A stretch of DNA of 14,293 bases from Planctomycetota bacterium (GTDB lineage: Bacteria > Planctomycetota > Planctomycetia > Pirellulales > UBA1268): the NCBI GenBank assembly GCA_027622795.1, contig JAQBZA010000036.1, forward strand, positions 1 through 14,293, written 5' to 3'. Position 1 is the first letter of the stretch. The number at the start of each line of letters is the position of its first letter. Of the stretch, positions 1 through 7,068 are shown piece after piece. The position numbers were made by a program, and so were the translations under genes. Under the pieces are notes generated by a model. The model made no database searches, was not told the origin of the DNA, and saw only the letters and a program-made list of their open reading frames with translations.

Positions 1-142
1 CATTGGCTCTCCGATCTGTGATTCACGGCTCTTCCGGAGTCTGCTGGGGATGTGGCAAAGCCGTATGCTTGTGGTGACGGGTCAAAGAAGTACGTATGGT
101 ATCGAGTCGGGATCTCTTTCGCGATGACCTGTCCGAGGCAAA

Positions 143-151
143 AGGAAAAGG
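143..151 (+). promoter_or_regulatory. Ribosome binding site fixing the start of the SGNH-sulfatase
   Basis: AGGAAAAGG lies just upstream of the ATG at 153; the AGGA core (143-146) is six bases from it. That ATG opens directly into a signal peptide, so it is preferred over the in-frame ATG at 96. Confidence 0.6.
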
Positions 152-152
152 C

Positions 153-2417
153 ATGATTCGTAGCCCCACCCTCTGCAGCCTGGCGTGGCTCCTTGTCACG
201 CCGATGGTATTTCCCGGGGAAACATCACGCGCCGAATCCCCGAGTCAGGTTTCAACGGCTGGGGCGAGGTATGAATTGCCAGCCACGGAAGAGGGCCTTC
301 CTGGAGAAGGGCCACTGCGGCGGTACGAAGGGTACGTGAATGGCTGGCGCACCCGTCGAGCGCGGTGGTCCCAGCGTCAGGAAGCGGACCGCGGTGCGGT
401 GGTGTTTCTCGGTGACTCGATCACCCAGGGCTGGGGAGACGACTTCGCCACGCGATTTCCGGGCATGAAGGCCGCCAACCGAGGGATCGGTGGCGACACA
501 ACCCGCGGCATGTTGATTCGCTTGGAGGAGGACGTGCTCGCGCTCGACCCGGCGGCCATCGTCATCCTCGCCGGCACCAATGACGTGGAGATCGGGATCG
601 AGCCCGAGGCGATCACCCGAAATCTGGGCCGGATCATCGAAAGTGTCAAACGTCATGACAAGCAATCGGGTCGTGCGACACCGATCATCCTGTGCCGCGT
701 CTTTCCCAGTTCCGCCGCAAAGAAACGGCCTGCCGAAACGATCCGGAGGCTCAACACGCTGATCGAAAATTCCGTCCGCGGCGACGCACAGGTCACCCTT
801 CTCGACACCTGGACGTTATTTGCCGACGCCAATGGTGATGCTTCGCCAGCCTTCTTTCCGGATCTCCTGCACCTCAATCCGGCGGGGTATGACATGTGGG
901 CGGCCGCCCTGCGGCCTGTTCTTGCGACGCTCGGCTTTGTCGACCCGGCTGCCGCCACCGTGGCCAGGCCCAACGTCATTCTCTTCATCGCCGATGATGT
1001 GAGCTGGGACGATGTCGGCTGCTACGCATCTGGCGAGCGGAATATGGCGGCAAGAACCCCACGCATCGATCAACTCGCCGCCACCGGCCGACGGTTTGAT
1101 GCCGCGATTCTCACCGCCAGCAGTTGTTCACCGAGCCGGTCGAGCATCATCACTGGCCGCTATCCACACAACTGCGGCCGGGCGAGCGAATTGCACCAGC
1201 CAATCGCTGCGCACCTGCCCTGGTTTCCCCGGCTCATGCGGGAGGCAGGGTATTTCACAGCGTTGGTTGGAAAGAATCATATGACGGTTGATCAGCCACA
1301 GCCGGGAGAGTCCGCTCCGCCCGCAGCGTTTGATGTCGTGAAAAAAGGATTCGTTCCCGGCAATCGTGGTGGGCATGCCGAGTGGGTGCAGACCGTTCGT
1401 GAGCGGCCGCGAGACAAACCGTTTTTCTTCTGGTTCGCCGCGCTCGATGCCCATCGTGACTGGGATGGTGACGCCGATTGGCGGGAAGATCTCTACGGAC
1501 TGCAACACGAGCACACGGCGGGTGACGTTCCCCCGTTTCTGGTTGATGATCCGGCCACACGGGCTGACCTTGCTTCGTACCGCAACGAAGTCACACGATT
1601 CGATTACTTCGTGGGTCAGGTCGTCGATGAATTGGCGCGGCAGGAAATTCTCGACAACACGCTCCTGATCGTGATGGCCGACAACGGGCGGCCCTTTCCC
1701 AGGGCGAAGACGAGACTGCATGACTCCGGCATGAAGACACCGTTTGTCGTGCACTGGCCGCAGGGGCTGGGGCAACCAGGCATCCCGACCAAGAGTCTGG
1801 TCAGCGCGATCGACATCGCCCCCACGGTCCTTGCCGCCGCCGGCATCGAAGCGGCCGACACGATGCAGGGCGTGAGTTTTCTACCCATTCTCGTCGATCC
1901 GGAGGCCGAGGTGCGGAGGGTCGCTTTCTCGGAGCACAACTGGCATGACTACGAGGCCCATGGTCGGGCGGCTCGAACCAGCGACGGCTGGCTCTACATT
2001 CGCAACCGCCGTCCCCTGCTTGCTTGGCAAGGGCCGGCTGACTCGGTGCGGTCACCGGCGCACAGATCGCTGATCGCTGCGCGCAACGCCGGAAGCCTCT
2101 CGGCAGCGCAGGCCGACGTCTTTCGGGCACCGCGACCAGACGAGGAGTTGTATTTTACGCCCGACGATCCCGCTCAACTCAACAATCTGGAAGCCGACTC
2201 GGCACACGCTGCTGACCTCGAGCGGATGCGGAAACTCCTCGCCGACTGGACCGAACAGACCCGCGACAGTGACCCTGCCGATCTCTCGTCTGACGAGCAT
2301 GATCGTGAGACGGGCCTGCTGCTACCGAAGTCTCGTGAATCCCGAAACTGGTTCCGTGGCACCCCTGCCGGCTGGGATCGTGATGCCGCACACGCCCTGG
2401 AAGCGGGGCCCCGGTAG
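153..2417 (+). CDS. Secreted bifunctional SGNH/GDSL hydrolase - S1 family sulfatase fusion
   Basis: The predicted protein has 754 residues from the ATG at 153, with a signal peptide at about residues 1-27. The first half is an SGNH hydrolase of the PAF-acetylhydrolase-like type. It shows GDSIT with nucleophile Ser89, GIGGDTT at 111-117, GTND with Asn143, and DLLH with Asp237 and His240. The second half is an S1 sulfatase. It has paired metal-binding Asp281/Asp282 (ADD), the formylglycine motif CSPSR with Cys325, GKNH with Lys374 and His376, and ADNG with Asp510/Asn511 followed by FPRAKTRLHDSG, which resembles N-sulfoglucosamine sulfohydrolase-like enzymes. All catalytic residues of both halves appear present, so both are probably active. 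A likely role is removal of ester (for example acetyl) and sulfate groups from a sulfated polysaccharide outside the cytoplasm; the substrate is inferred. Activity needs a formylglycine-generating enzyme, which is not in the window. An in-frame ATG at 96 adds 19 residues before the signal peptide and lacks a good ribosome site. Confidence 0.9.
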   Translation: MIRSPTLCSLAWLLVTPMVFPGETSRAESPSQVSTAGARYELPATEEGLPGEGPLRRYEGYVNGWRTRRARWSQRQEADRGAVVFLGDSITQGWGDDFATRFPGMKAANRGIGGDTTRGMLIRLEEDVLALDPAAIVILAGTNDVEIGIEPEAITRNLGRIIESVKRHDKQSGRATPIILCRVFPSSAAKKRPAETIRRLNTLIENSVRGDAQVTLLDTWTLFADANGDASPAFFPDLLHLNPAGYDMWAAALRPVLATLGFVDPAAATVARPNVILFIADDVSWDDVGCYASGERNMAARTPRIDQLAATGRRFDAAILTASSCSPSRSSIITGRYPHNCGRASELHQPIAAHLPWFPRLMREAGYFTALVGKNHMTVDQPQPGESAPPAAFDVVKKGFVPGNRGGHAEWVQTVRERPRDKPFFFWFAALDAHRDWDGDADWREDLYGLQHEHTAGDVPPFLVDDPATRADLASYRNEVTRFDYFVGQVVDELARQEILDNTLLIVMADNGRPFPRAKTRLHDSGMKTPFVVHWPQGLGQPGIPTKSLVSAIDIAPTVLAAAGIEAADTMQGVSFLPILVDPEAEVRRVAFSEHNWHDYEAHGRAARTSDGWLYIRNRRPLLAWQGPADSVRSPAHRSLIAARNAGSLSAAQADVFRAPRPDEELYFTPDDPAQLNNLEADSAHAADLERMRKLLADWTEQTRDSDPADLSSDEHDRETGLLLPKSRESRNWFRGTPAGWDRDAAHALEAGPR

Positions 2418-2469
2418 CCACAAATCGACGGCCAGACCGCTGTTTGGGACGCTCTTGCGACCAATTCGG

Positions 2470-2500
2470 TTGACCCCTACAGTCCTGCCGAATTTTGTAT
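2470..2500 (+). promoter_or_regulatory. Possible promoter for the prolyl isomerase gene
   Basis: TTGACC (2470-2475) is a good -35 match. It is followed by the T-rich TTTTGTAT (2493-2500), which could hold a weak -10 element at a spacing of 17-19. It lies in the 118-bp gap after the sulfatase gene, so the isomerase may have its own promoter. The -10 match is poor. Confidence 0.3.
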
Positions 2501-2535
2501 TCGATCCAGGCGGCGGCGAAGCGGACACCCACTCC

Positions 2536-3942
2536 ATGAAGAACCAACGTCCGCGTTTCGTAGCCGTCGGTGCTGCCGGCTTCTGCGTTCTCATGCTGGC
2601 ACTAGCCGTGCGGGACGTCAGCGTGGCCCAGGCAAGTGAGCCGCAGCCCACCGCACCGCCTCCGCTCGAGCCGATCATGCGACCGTCACAGATCGTGCCT
2701 GAGCAGCCAAAGGCCATCTCGCGGCCTGAGTCGTGGCCCGGCGGCAAGAAGACCGATGGCAATCCCGACGCCATCGGCAAGCACATCCTCTCGAGCATTC
2801 GCGAAAACCCGGGTGCCCCGCTCGAACCGCTTGACGCTGTCACCCCGGAGGCGGTCGCCGGCACGGTGATCCAGGCCCAATACACCGAGTCGTTCGTGCC
2901 GCCCCAGTTGCCGGCATCGGCCACCACCACATCGCAGGATCTTGCCCGGCTCAACATGCAATCGCTCGAGACGGCCATGGTGGTGGCGCGGGTTGGGCCT
3001 GAGGTGGTGCTTGAGGGCGATCTCATGACTCCCGCCGCGAGCGAGTGGTTGGCCAAGGTTTCTCCCGGCCTCCAGCCCGAGCAAATCCGTGAACTCAAAC
3101 TGATGATCTACAAGCAGGTGCTCACTCCTCATGTCGAAACGCTACTTGTCTTCGTTGACGCCTGTCGCACGATCCCTGAAGAACGCCTTCCCGAGATCGA
3201 AGCCAAGGTGAATGAGGCCTTTGACGAGTCCCAGTTGTCGAAGATGATGCAGGAGGCCGGCGTGAACGGCATTCGGGAGTTTGAGCAGAAGCTACGGTCG
3301 CAAGGGCAATCACTCGATCGGATGCGAAAGATGTTCTTTGAGCGGGCCCTTGCTCAGCAGTGGCTCTCGACCCAGGTCGAGACCGATGACGAAATCCCCC
3401 ACGCAGACATGATATCGTGGTATGAGAACCACTTGTCCGACTACGAGTTTCCTAGCCGAGTCCGGTTTGAACAACTCACGGTGAAGGTTTCGCCCGCGCA
3501 GCCTCGTGAGCAGTCGTGGAACAAGCTCGCCGCCATGGGCAATGAGGTGTTCGGTGGGCGGCCGTTTGCCGATGTGGCCCGTGAAAAGTCGGAGGGCCCG
3601 ACAGCCTCGAGCGGCGGCGTGTATGACTGGACGACCAAGGGGGCACTGGTTTCAAAAGTGGTCGACGAGGCGATCTTTCGTCTGCCTGTCGGTCAGTTGA
3701 GCACAATCCTCGATGACGGCTCCGCCCTCCACATCATCCGCGTCACCGAGCGAACCGAGGCGGGCCGGACGCCGTTCATTGAAGCCCAAACCGGAATTCG
3801 TGAGAAACTGCTCGAGGATCGTAAGAGGACGGAAATGGAGGCCTACCTTAAACGGCTGCGGGAGCGGACGCCGGTGTGGACGATCTTCGATGACGACCCC
3901 GCCGATACGGTTACTGCCGGCCGCCCCTCTTCGCTGCGGTAG
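2536..3942 (+). CDS. Exported parvulin-type peptidyl-prolyl cis-trans isomerase (SurA/PpiC-like)
   Basis: The product is 468 residues, a chaperone or foldase predicted to help exported proteins fold. From the ATG at 2536 it has a basic start, a hydrophobic stretch at residues 8-25 and a signal peptidase I-like site after AQA (31-33). A proline-rich linker follows at about 34-65. The middle, about 145-290, is charged and helical like a SurA-type chaperone region. The parvulin domain covers about 307-408, with FADVAREKSEGPTASSGG and a terminal LHIIRVTER strand typical of PpiC rotamases. A longer open frame upstream to 2269 overlaps the sulfatase gene and would bury the signal peptide, so it was not used. 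No strong Shine-Dalgarno precedes the chosen start. The gene follows the sulfatase by 118 bp and converges with an unrelated minus-strand gene. The family is clear; clients are unknown. Confidence 0.85.
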   Translation: MKNQRPRFVAVGAAGFCVLMLALAVRDVSVAQASEPQPTAPPPLEPIMRPSQIVPEQPKAISRPESWPGGKKTDGNPDAIGKHILSSIRENPGAPLEPLDAVTPEAVAGTVIQAQYTESFVPPQLPASATTTSQDLARLNMQSLETAMVVARVGPEVVLEGDLMTPAASEWLAKVSPGLQPEQIRELKLMIYKQVLTPHVETLLVFVDACRTIPEERLPEIEAKVNEAFDESQLSKMMQEAGVNGIREFEQKLRSQGQSLDRMRKMFFERALAQQWLSTQVETDDEIPHADMISWYENHLSDYEFPSRVRFEQLTVKVSPAQPREQSWNKLAAMGNEVFGGRPFADVAREKSEGPTASSGGVYDWTTKGALVSKVVDEAIFRLPVGQLSTILDDGSALHIIRVTERTEAGRTPFIEAQTGIREKLLEDRKRTEMEAYLKRLRERTPVWTIFDDDPADTVTAGRPSSLR

Positions 3943-3983
3943 CAGACTGTAGGACAATTTTACCCGGATGACTTCTTCCAACG

Positions 3984-4760
3984 TCAGTTCGCATCCCGGT
4001 CTGCGAAGACGACCGCCCGGCGAGTACGGTCGATGCCGATGAGTCCGCCGGTCACTGGGTCGGTCGCAAAGCCTTGGCCGGGAAATGGGCAGTGGAGGGC
4101 TTCGACAAGTTCGAGCGTGCCACCCGTCTTCGGAAGCCTCAGCCGATAGAGCACACGGAAGTGGTGATGCGACACCAGCAGTGTGTCGCCCTCCCAAATG
4201 CCACCGGAGCCACTCATGCCGTCCCAGTCAGCGATGATCTCCATGGGAAATGTGAACCGCCGCCGCTCGTGATCAAAGCTCCCAGGTTCGTATTCTACAA
4301 GAACGGTTCGGGCGTTCTCGTCGCCGTAACGGGCGAAGCAACACCACCAGCATCCGTCCCGTTGGACGCACCAGACGAGACTCCCCGGCGGATCGGGAAA
4401 GACGTGATGCACTGTGAGCGTACCCGCTGTTGGATCATAGACCCGGATGTCGGACTCATGGGGGACTGCCGGATAGTTTGAATGAGCACACCACACCTTT
4501 CCCGCGTAGAGAAAACCGCTGTTGAGGTGTTTCGTGTCGGGTGAGGTCACAGTTGCCGTCAGACATCCCGTCGCGCGATCGTAGCGGGCCACCGTAGTGC
4601 TCGAAATGGCGTAGACGCTCTCACGATCGCCCGCCGCCGCCTGGGTGGCATGAGGCGAGGCGAGGAGGCGGGAAGTGGTCCAGCCTGGTGCTCGCGGCAG
4701 TGACGAACTTGTCGCCTCAGGCGTCACCGCGATCAGCAGAACGAGAATCAAAGCGTGCAT
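3984..4760 (-). CDS. Secreted protein of unknown function, possible beta-propeller
   Basis: The product is 258 residues and I do not recognise a family with certainty. The ATG at 4760 (reading leftward) opens a hydrophobic stretch, MHALILVLLIAV, consistent with a signal peptide although it lacks an N-terminal Arg or Lys. The body has recurring short strand-turn units such as VYAISSTTVARYD, IRVYDPTAGTL, LVEYEPGS and LIGIDRTRRAVVFAD, the look of a beta-propeller. That fold is inferred only. It has seven cysteines, several in an unusual WC...GCWWCCF cluster. The open frame extends another 87 codons upstream, but that extension runs into the divergent citrate synthase gene and would put the hydrophobic segment in the interior. 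It is divergent from gltA, with an 85-bp gap to that gene's start, and convergent with the isomerase gene, so it is probably transcribed alone. Confidence 0.65.
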   Translation of the reverse strand: MHALILVLLIAVTPEATSSSLPRAPGWTTSRLLASPHATQAAAGDRESVYAISSTTVARYDRATGCLTATVTSPDTKHLNSGFLYAGKVWCAHSNYPAVPHESDIRVYDPTAGTLTVHHVFPDPPGSLVWCVQRDGCWWCCFARYGDENARTVLVEYEPGSFDHERRRFTFPMEIIADWDGMSGSGGIWEGDTLLVSHHHFRVLYRLRLPKTGGTLELVEALHCPFPGQGFATDPVTGGLIGIDRTRRAVVFADRDAN

Positions 4761-4772
4761 GACGGAGTATCG

Positions 4773-4801
4773 TTGCCGATGCCTGTGACGACGGCTAGAC
4801 T
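4773..4801 (+). promoter_or_regulatory. Predicted sigma-70-like promoter of citrate synthase
   Basis: TTGCCG (4773-4778) and TAGACT (4796-4801) are separated by exactly 17 bases and match four of six consensus positions each. Transcription would start near 4808, giving a leader of about 38 bases. It sits in the divergent gap with the minus-strand secreted protein gene. Confidence 0.45.
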
Positions 4802-4833
4802 GCCGCGTGACGGGCCGCGTTTTCGCCTCCTTC

Positions 4834-4839
4834 AGGAGA
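4834..4839 (+). promoter_or_regulatory. gltA: Ribosome binding site of citrate synthase
   Basis: AGGAGA is six bases before the ATG at 4846. This decides against the longer in-frame start at 4807. Confidence 0.7.
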
Positions 4840-4845
4840 AGCACC

Positions 4846-6189
4846 ATGAGTGCCCCAACTACCAAACCAGTTGCCGTCCCTCCGTGGCCCGGCGCCAAGG
4901 CCGACGGCTTGGTCCGCCTCGAGATCAATGGCGAATCGGCCGAACTCCCAATCATCGTGGGAACCGAGGGCGAGCGGGCGCTCGACATTGCCAAACTCCG
5001 GGCGACTACCGGGACGATCACGCTCGACGAGGGCTACGTCAACACTGGTTCCACCACAAGTGCGATCACCTACCTCGACGGTGAACAGGGAATTCTCCGC
5101 TACCGCGGCTATCCGATCGAGGATCTTGCCGCCAAGGCCGACTATGTCGAGGTCGCCTACCTTCTGATCTACGGTGAGTTGCCGACCAGCGACGAATTGG
5201 ACTCGTTTCGCACGTCCTTGTCTCACCACACCATGATTCACGAAGACATGCGGAGTTTCTACAACGGCTTCCCACGGGATGCACACCCGATGGCCATTGT
5301 GGGGAGTGTGGTTGGAGCCCTCTCCACCTTCTACCAAGACTCGCTTGACGTTCGTGATCCACGGCAGGTGGAGGTGAGCGTGCATCGCCTGCTGGCGAAG
5401 TTACCGACGATTGCGGCCTACAGCTACAAGAAGTCGGTCGGCCAACCGCTGATGTATCCACGGAATGACCTCGGCTACTGCGAGAACTTTCTGCAGATGA
5501 TGTTTGCCGTGCCGTGCGAGGAATACCATGTCGACCCAGACTTTGCCGACGCGCTCGACATGCTTCTGATCGTGCACGCTGACCATGAGCAAAACTGCTC
5601 CACATCAACCGTTCGCATGGTCGGGTCGAGTGATGCCAACCTGTTCGCCAGTATCTCGGCCGGCATCTCGGCACTCTGGGGGCCGCTTCATGGCGGGGCC
5701 AATCAGGCCTGCGTGGAGATGCTGGAGCGGATCGGAGCCGACGGTGGCAACGTCAAGAAATATGTCGATCTTGCCAAGAAGAAAGACTCCGGATTCCGCC
5801 TCATGGGCTTTGGCCACCGGGTCTACAAGAACTACGATCCGCGGGCAAAGTTGATCAAAGCCACCTGTGACAAACTCTTGGCCAAACTCTCGATTCGTGA
5901 TCCGATCTTCGACATTGCCCAGCAGCTTGAGGAGGTGGCACTCGCCGACGAATACTTCATCGAGCGAAAACTCTACCCCAACGTTGATTTCTATTCCGGA
6001 GTGATTTACCGGGCGATGGGAATTCCAGTGCAGATGTTCACCGTGCTGTTTGCGATGGGGCGGCTGGCCGGCTGGATCGCCCACTGGATTGAAATGCACC
6101 ACTCACCCACCAAAAAGATTTGCCGTCCCCGACAGATCTACACAGGTGAAAAGAGGCGCGAGTTCATACCGATCACGCAGCGAACCTAG
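4846..6189 (+). CDS. gltA: Citrate synthase (type II)
   Basis: The enzyme condenses acetyl-CoA and oxaloacetate to citrate, the entry step of the TCA cycle in the cytoplasm. The 447-residue length suits the bacterial type II (hexameric) group. Family motifs are nearly complete: ADHEQNCSTSTVR, WGPLHGGAN with catalytic His282, GFGHRVYKNYDPRAK with His324, and NVDFYSG with Asp381. These correspond to the His-His-Asp triad (264, 305, 362) of the E. coli enzyme. The C-terminus ends with RPRQIYTG, also typical. The start at 4846 has a strong Shine-Dalgarno six bases upstream and a -35/-10 pair further up. A hairpin terminator follows the stop codon by about 23 bp, so the gene is probably monocistronic. 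Nothing odd is seen in the coding region. Confidence 0.98.
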   Translation: MSAPTTKPVAVPPWPGAKADGLVRLEINGESAELPIIVGTEGERALDIAKLRATTGTITLDEGYVNTGSTTSAITYLDGEQGILRYRGYPIEDLAAKADYVEVAYLLIYGELPTSDELDSFRTSLSHHTMIHEDMRSFYNGFPRDAHPMAIVGSVVGALSTFYQDSLDVRDPRQVEVSVHRLLAKLPTIAAYSYKKSVGQPLMYPRNDLGYCENFLQMMFAVPCEEYHVDPDFADALDMLLIVHADHEQNCSTSTVRMVGSSDANLFASISAGISALWGPLHGGANQACVEMLERIGADGGNVKKYVDLAKKKDSGFRLMGFGHRVYKNYDPRAKLIKATCDKLLAKLSIRDPIFDIAQQLEEVALADEYFIERKLYPNVDFYSGVIYRAMGIPVQMFTVLFAMGRLAGWIAHWIEMHHSPTKKICRPRQIYTGEKRREFIPITQRT

Positions 6190-6212
6190 GCTCTGTCTGG
6201 AAACCCAGGATT

Positions 6213-6238
6213 AGGCTACGAGCCGACGGTAGCCTTTT
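6213..6238 (+). terminator. Intrinsic terminator after citrate synthase
   Basis: AGGCTAC (6213-6219) pairs with GTAGCCT (6229-6235) around a nine-base loop, and a short T run (6235-6238) overlaps and follows the stem. The position, 23 bp after the gltA stop, fits. The short T tract makes it moderate rather than strong. Confidence 0.6.
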
Positions 6239-6322
6239 CACACAGAACCTAGAACACATCCCGTTTATCTGTAGCGACGGTCAGACAAACTGAGAAAGGT
6301 AGGCGAGAGGGTCGGCGAACGC

Positions 6323-6348
6323 GCGAGGAGCGTTGGGCGTATCCTCGC
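6323..6348. other. Perfect inverted repeat in the gltA-tadA spacer
   Basis: GCGAGGA (6323-6329) and TCCTCGC (6342-6348) form a perfect seven-base stem with a 12-base loop. GGCGAG at 6302-6307 could pair instead with CTCGCC at 6344-6349, so two structures compete. A second small stem, GCGGC/GCCGC, lies at 6375-6379 and 6387-6391. There is no T run, so a simple intrinsic terminator is not evident. It may be a convergent-transcript structure or part of an unrecognised RNA. Confidence 0.4.
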
Positions 6349-6426
6349 CCCGCGACAATCTGAAAGACCGCGAAGCGGCGACTTTTGCCGCCCTCGAGCC
6401 TGCGATACACGTAAGTTGGATGCGCT

Positions 6427-6449
6427 CTAGAACACTTGACCTAGAACAC
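6427..6449. repeat. Close direct repeat CTAGAACAC (third copy at 6249-6257)
   Basis: CTAGAACAC occurs at 6427-6435 and 6441-6449, 14 bases apart, and again at 6249-6257. The outer copies share a 10-base version, CCTAGAACAC, and so bracket about 200 bp of spacer. The cause is unknown: it could be coincidence, binding sites, or the footprint of an old small insertion. Confidence 0.5.
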
Positions 6450-6455
6450 GTGGTC

Positions 6456-6968
6456 TCATCGGCTCCGCTTCCCACGGAAAAACTCGGTGAGAATGTTGCC
6501 GCACTGTTCGGCCAGCACGCCACCGATGTGTTCGACTCGATGGTTGAGCCGAGTATCCTCGAAGAGACGGTAGAGGGACACGACAGCGCCGGCCTTCGGA
6601 TCAGCGGCGCCCCACACGACCTTCGGCACCCGCGCCTGAACAATGGCTCCGGCACACATCGGGCAGGGTTCGAGCGTCACATAGAGCGTGCAGCCATCCA
6701 ATCGCCAGCTACCTTGTTGGGAAGCAGCCTGCGTGAGAGCGATCATCTCGGCATGGGCCGTAGGGTCGGCCAGTTGCTCGCGTTGATTGTGGGCGCTGGC
6801 AATGACACGGCCGGCGGCCACCACCACAGCTCCCACCGGCACCTCATCCTCAGCGGCAGCTGCCCGGGCCTCCTCGAGTGCCAGCCGCATCCAGCGGTCA
6901 TGCGGCTGCTCCCCGGAGAGGAACCGCTGGAGTCCCGCGTCCTGATCGTCGTGTTCATCGAAATCCAT
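6456..6968 (-). CDS. tadA: tRNA-specific adenosine deaminase
   Basis: TadA deaminates adenosine to inosine at the wobble position (A34) of tRNA-Arg(ACG), letting it read several arginine codons; it is usually essential. The 170-residue product has the zinc deaminase signature HAE (His72, catalytic Glu74) and PCPMC (Cys102, Cys105). It also has VPVGAVVV near 43-50, DPTAHAEM, LYVTLEPC, and LNHRVEHIGGVLAEQC near the C-terminus, matching E. coli TadA along its length. The ATG at 6968 gives about 26 residues before the conserved WMRLALEEA helix, similar to E. coli. The frame stays open upstream to 7331, but that extension overlaps the divergent membrane protein gene and shows no TadA similarity. 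It converges with gltA across a 266-bp spacer. Confidence 0.96.
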   Translation of the reverse strand: MDFDEHDDQDAGLQRFLSGEQPHDRWMRLALEEARAAAAEDEVPVGAVVVAAGRVIASAHNQREQLADPTAHAEMIALTQAASQQGSWRLDGCTLYVTLEPCPMCAGAIVQARVPKVVWGAADPKAGAVVSLYRLFEDTRLNHRVEHIGGVLAEQCGNILTEFFRGKRSR

Positions 6969-7003
6969 GGCCCAGACTCTACCCGATGCCGTGTCACGGC
7001 GAC

Positions 7004-7032
7004 TTGGGAACCGTGGTGGCTTCGGGTAGTAT
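7004..7032 (+). promoter_or_regulatory. Predicted promoter of the membrane protein / kinase gene group
   Basis: TTGGGA (7004-7009) and TAGTAT (7027-7032) are 17 bases apart. Transcription would begin near 7039, leaving a leader of about 30 bases. The -10 element overlaps an inverted repeat, GGGTAG (7024-7029) and CTACCC (7040-7045), which could be an operator or a leader hairpin. Confidence 0.4.
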
Positions 7033-7068
7033 TCGTTACCTACCCCCGTTCCCTGGAGCACTTTTCCC

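Noticed and set aside
1..95. Possible divergent gene starting with an ATG at positions 3-1 on the minus strand, preceded by GGAGAG
   Set aside because: The start codon is at the window edge, so no coding sequence can be seen. A start codon with a purine-rich stretch is not enough support.
1128..1775. 215-codon minus-strand open frame inside the sulfatase gene
   Set aside because: It overlaps the sulfatase active-site region, shows no motif, and has no ribosome site or partner gene.
2269..2535. N-terminal extension of the prolyl isomerase frame up to 2269
   Set aside because: It overlaps the end of the sulfatase gene in another frame, and the signal peptide at 2536 would then be internal.
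4761..5021. Upstream extension of the minus-strand secreted protein into the citrate synthase gene
   Set aside because: It is antisense to certain gltA coding sequence and would place the signal peptide in the middle of the protein.
6190..6455. SRP RNA or tRNA gene in the spacer next to tadA
   Set aside because: I looked on both strands for the GGAAGGAAGCAGC-type SRP core and a GGTTCRA-type tRNA arm and found neither.
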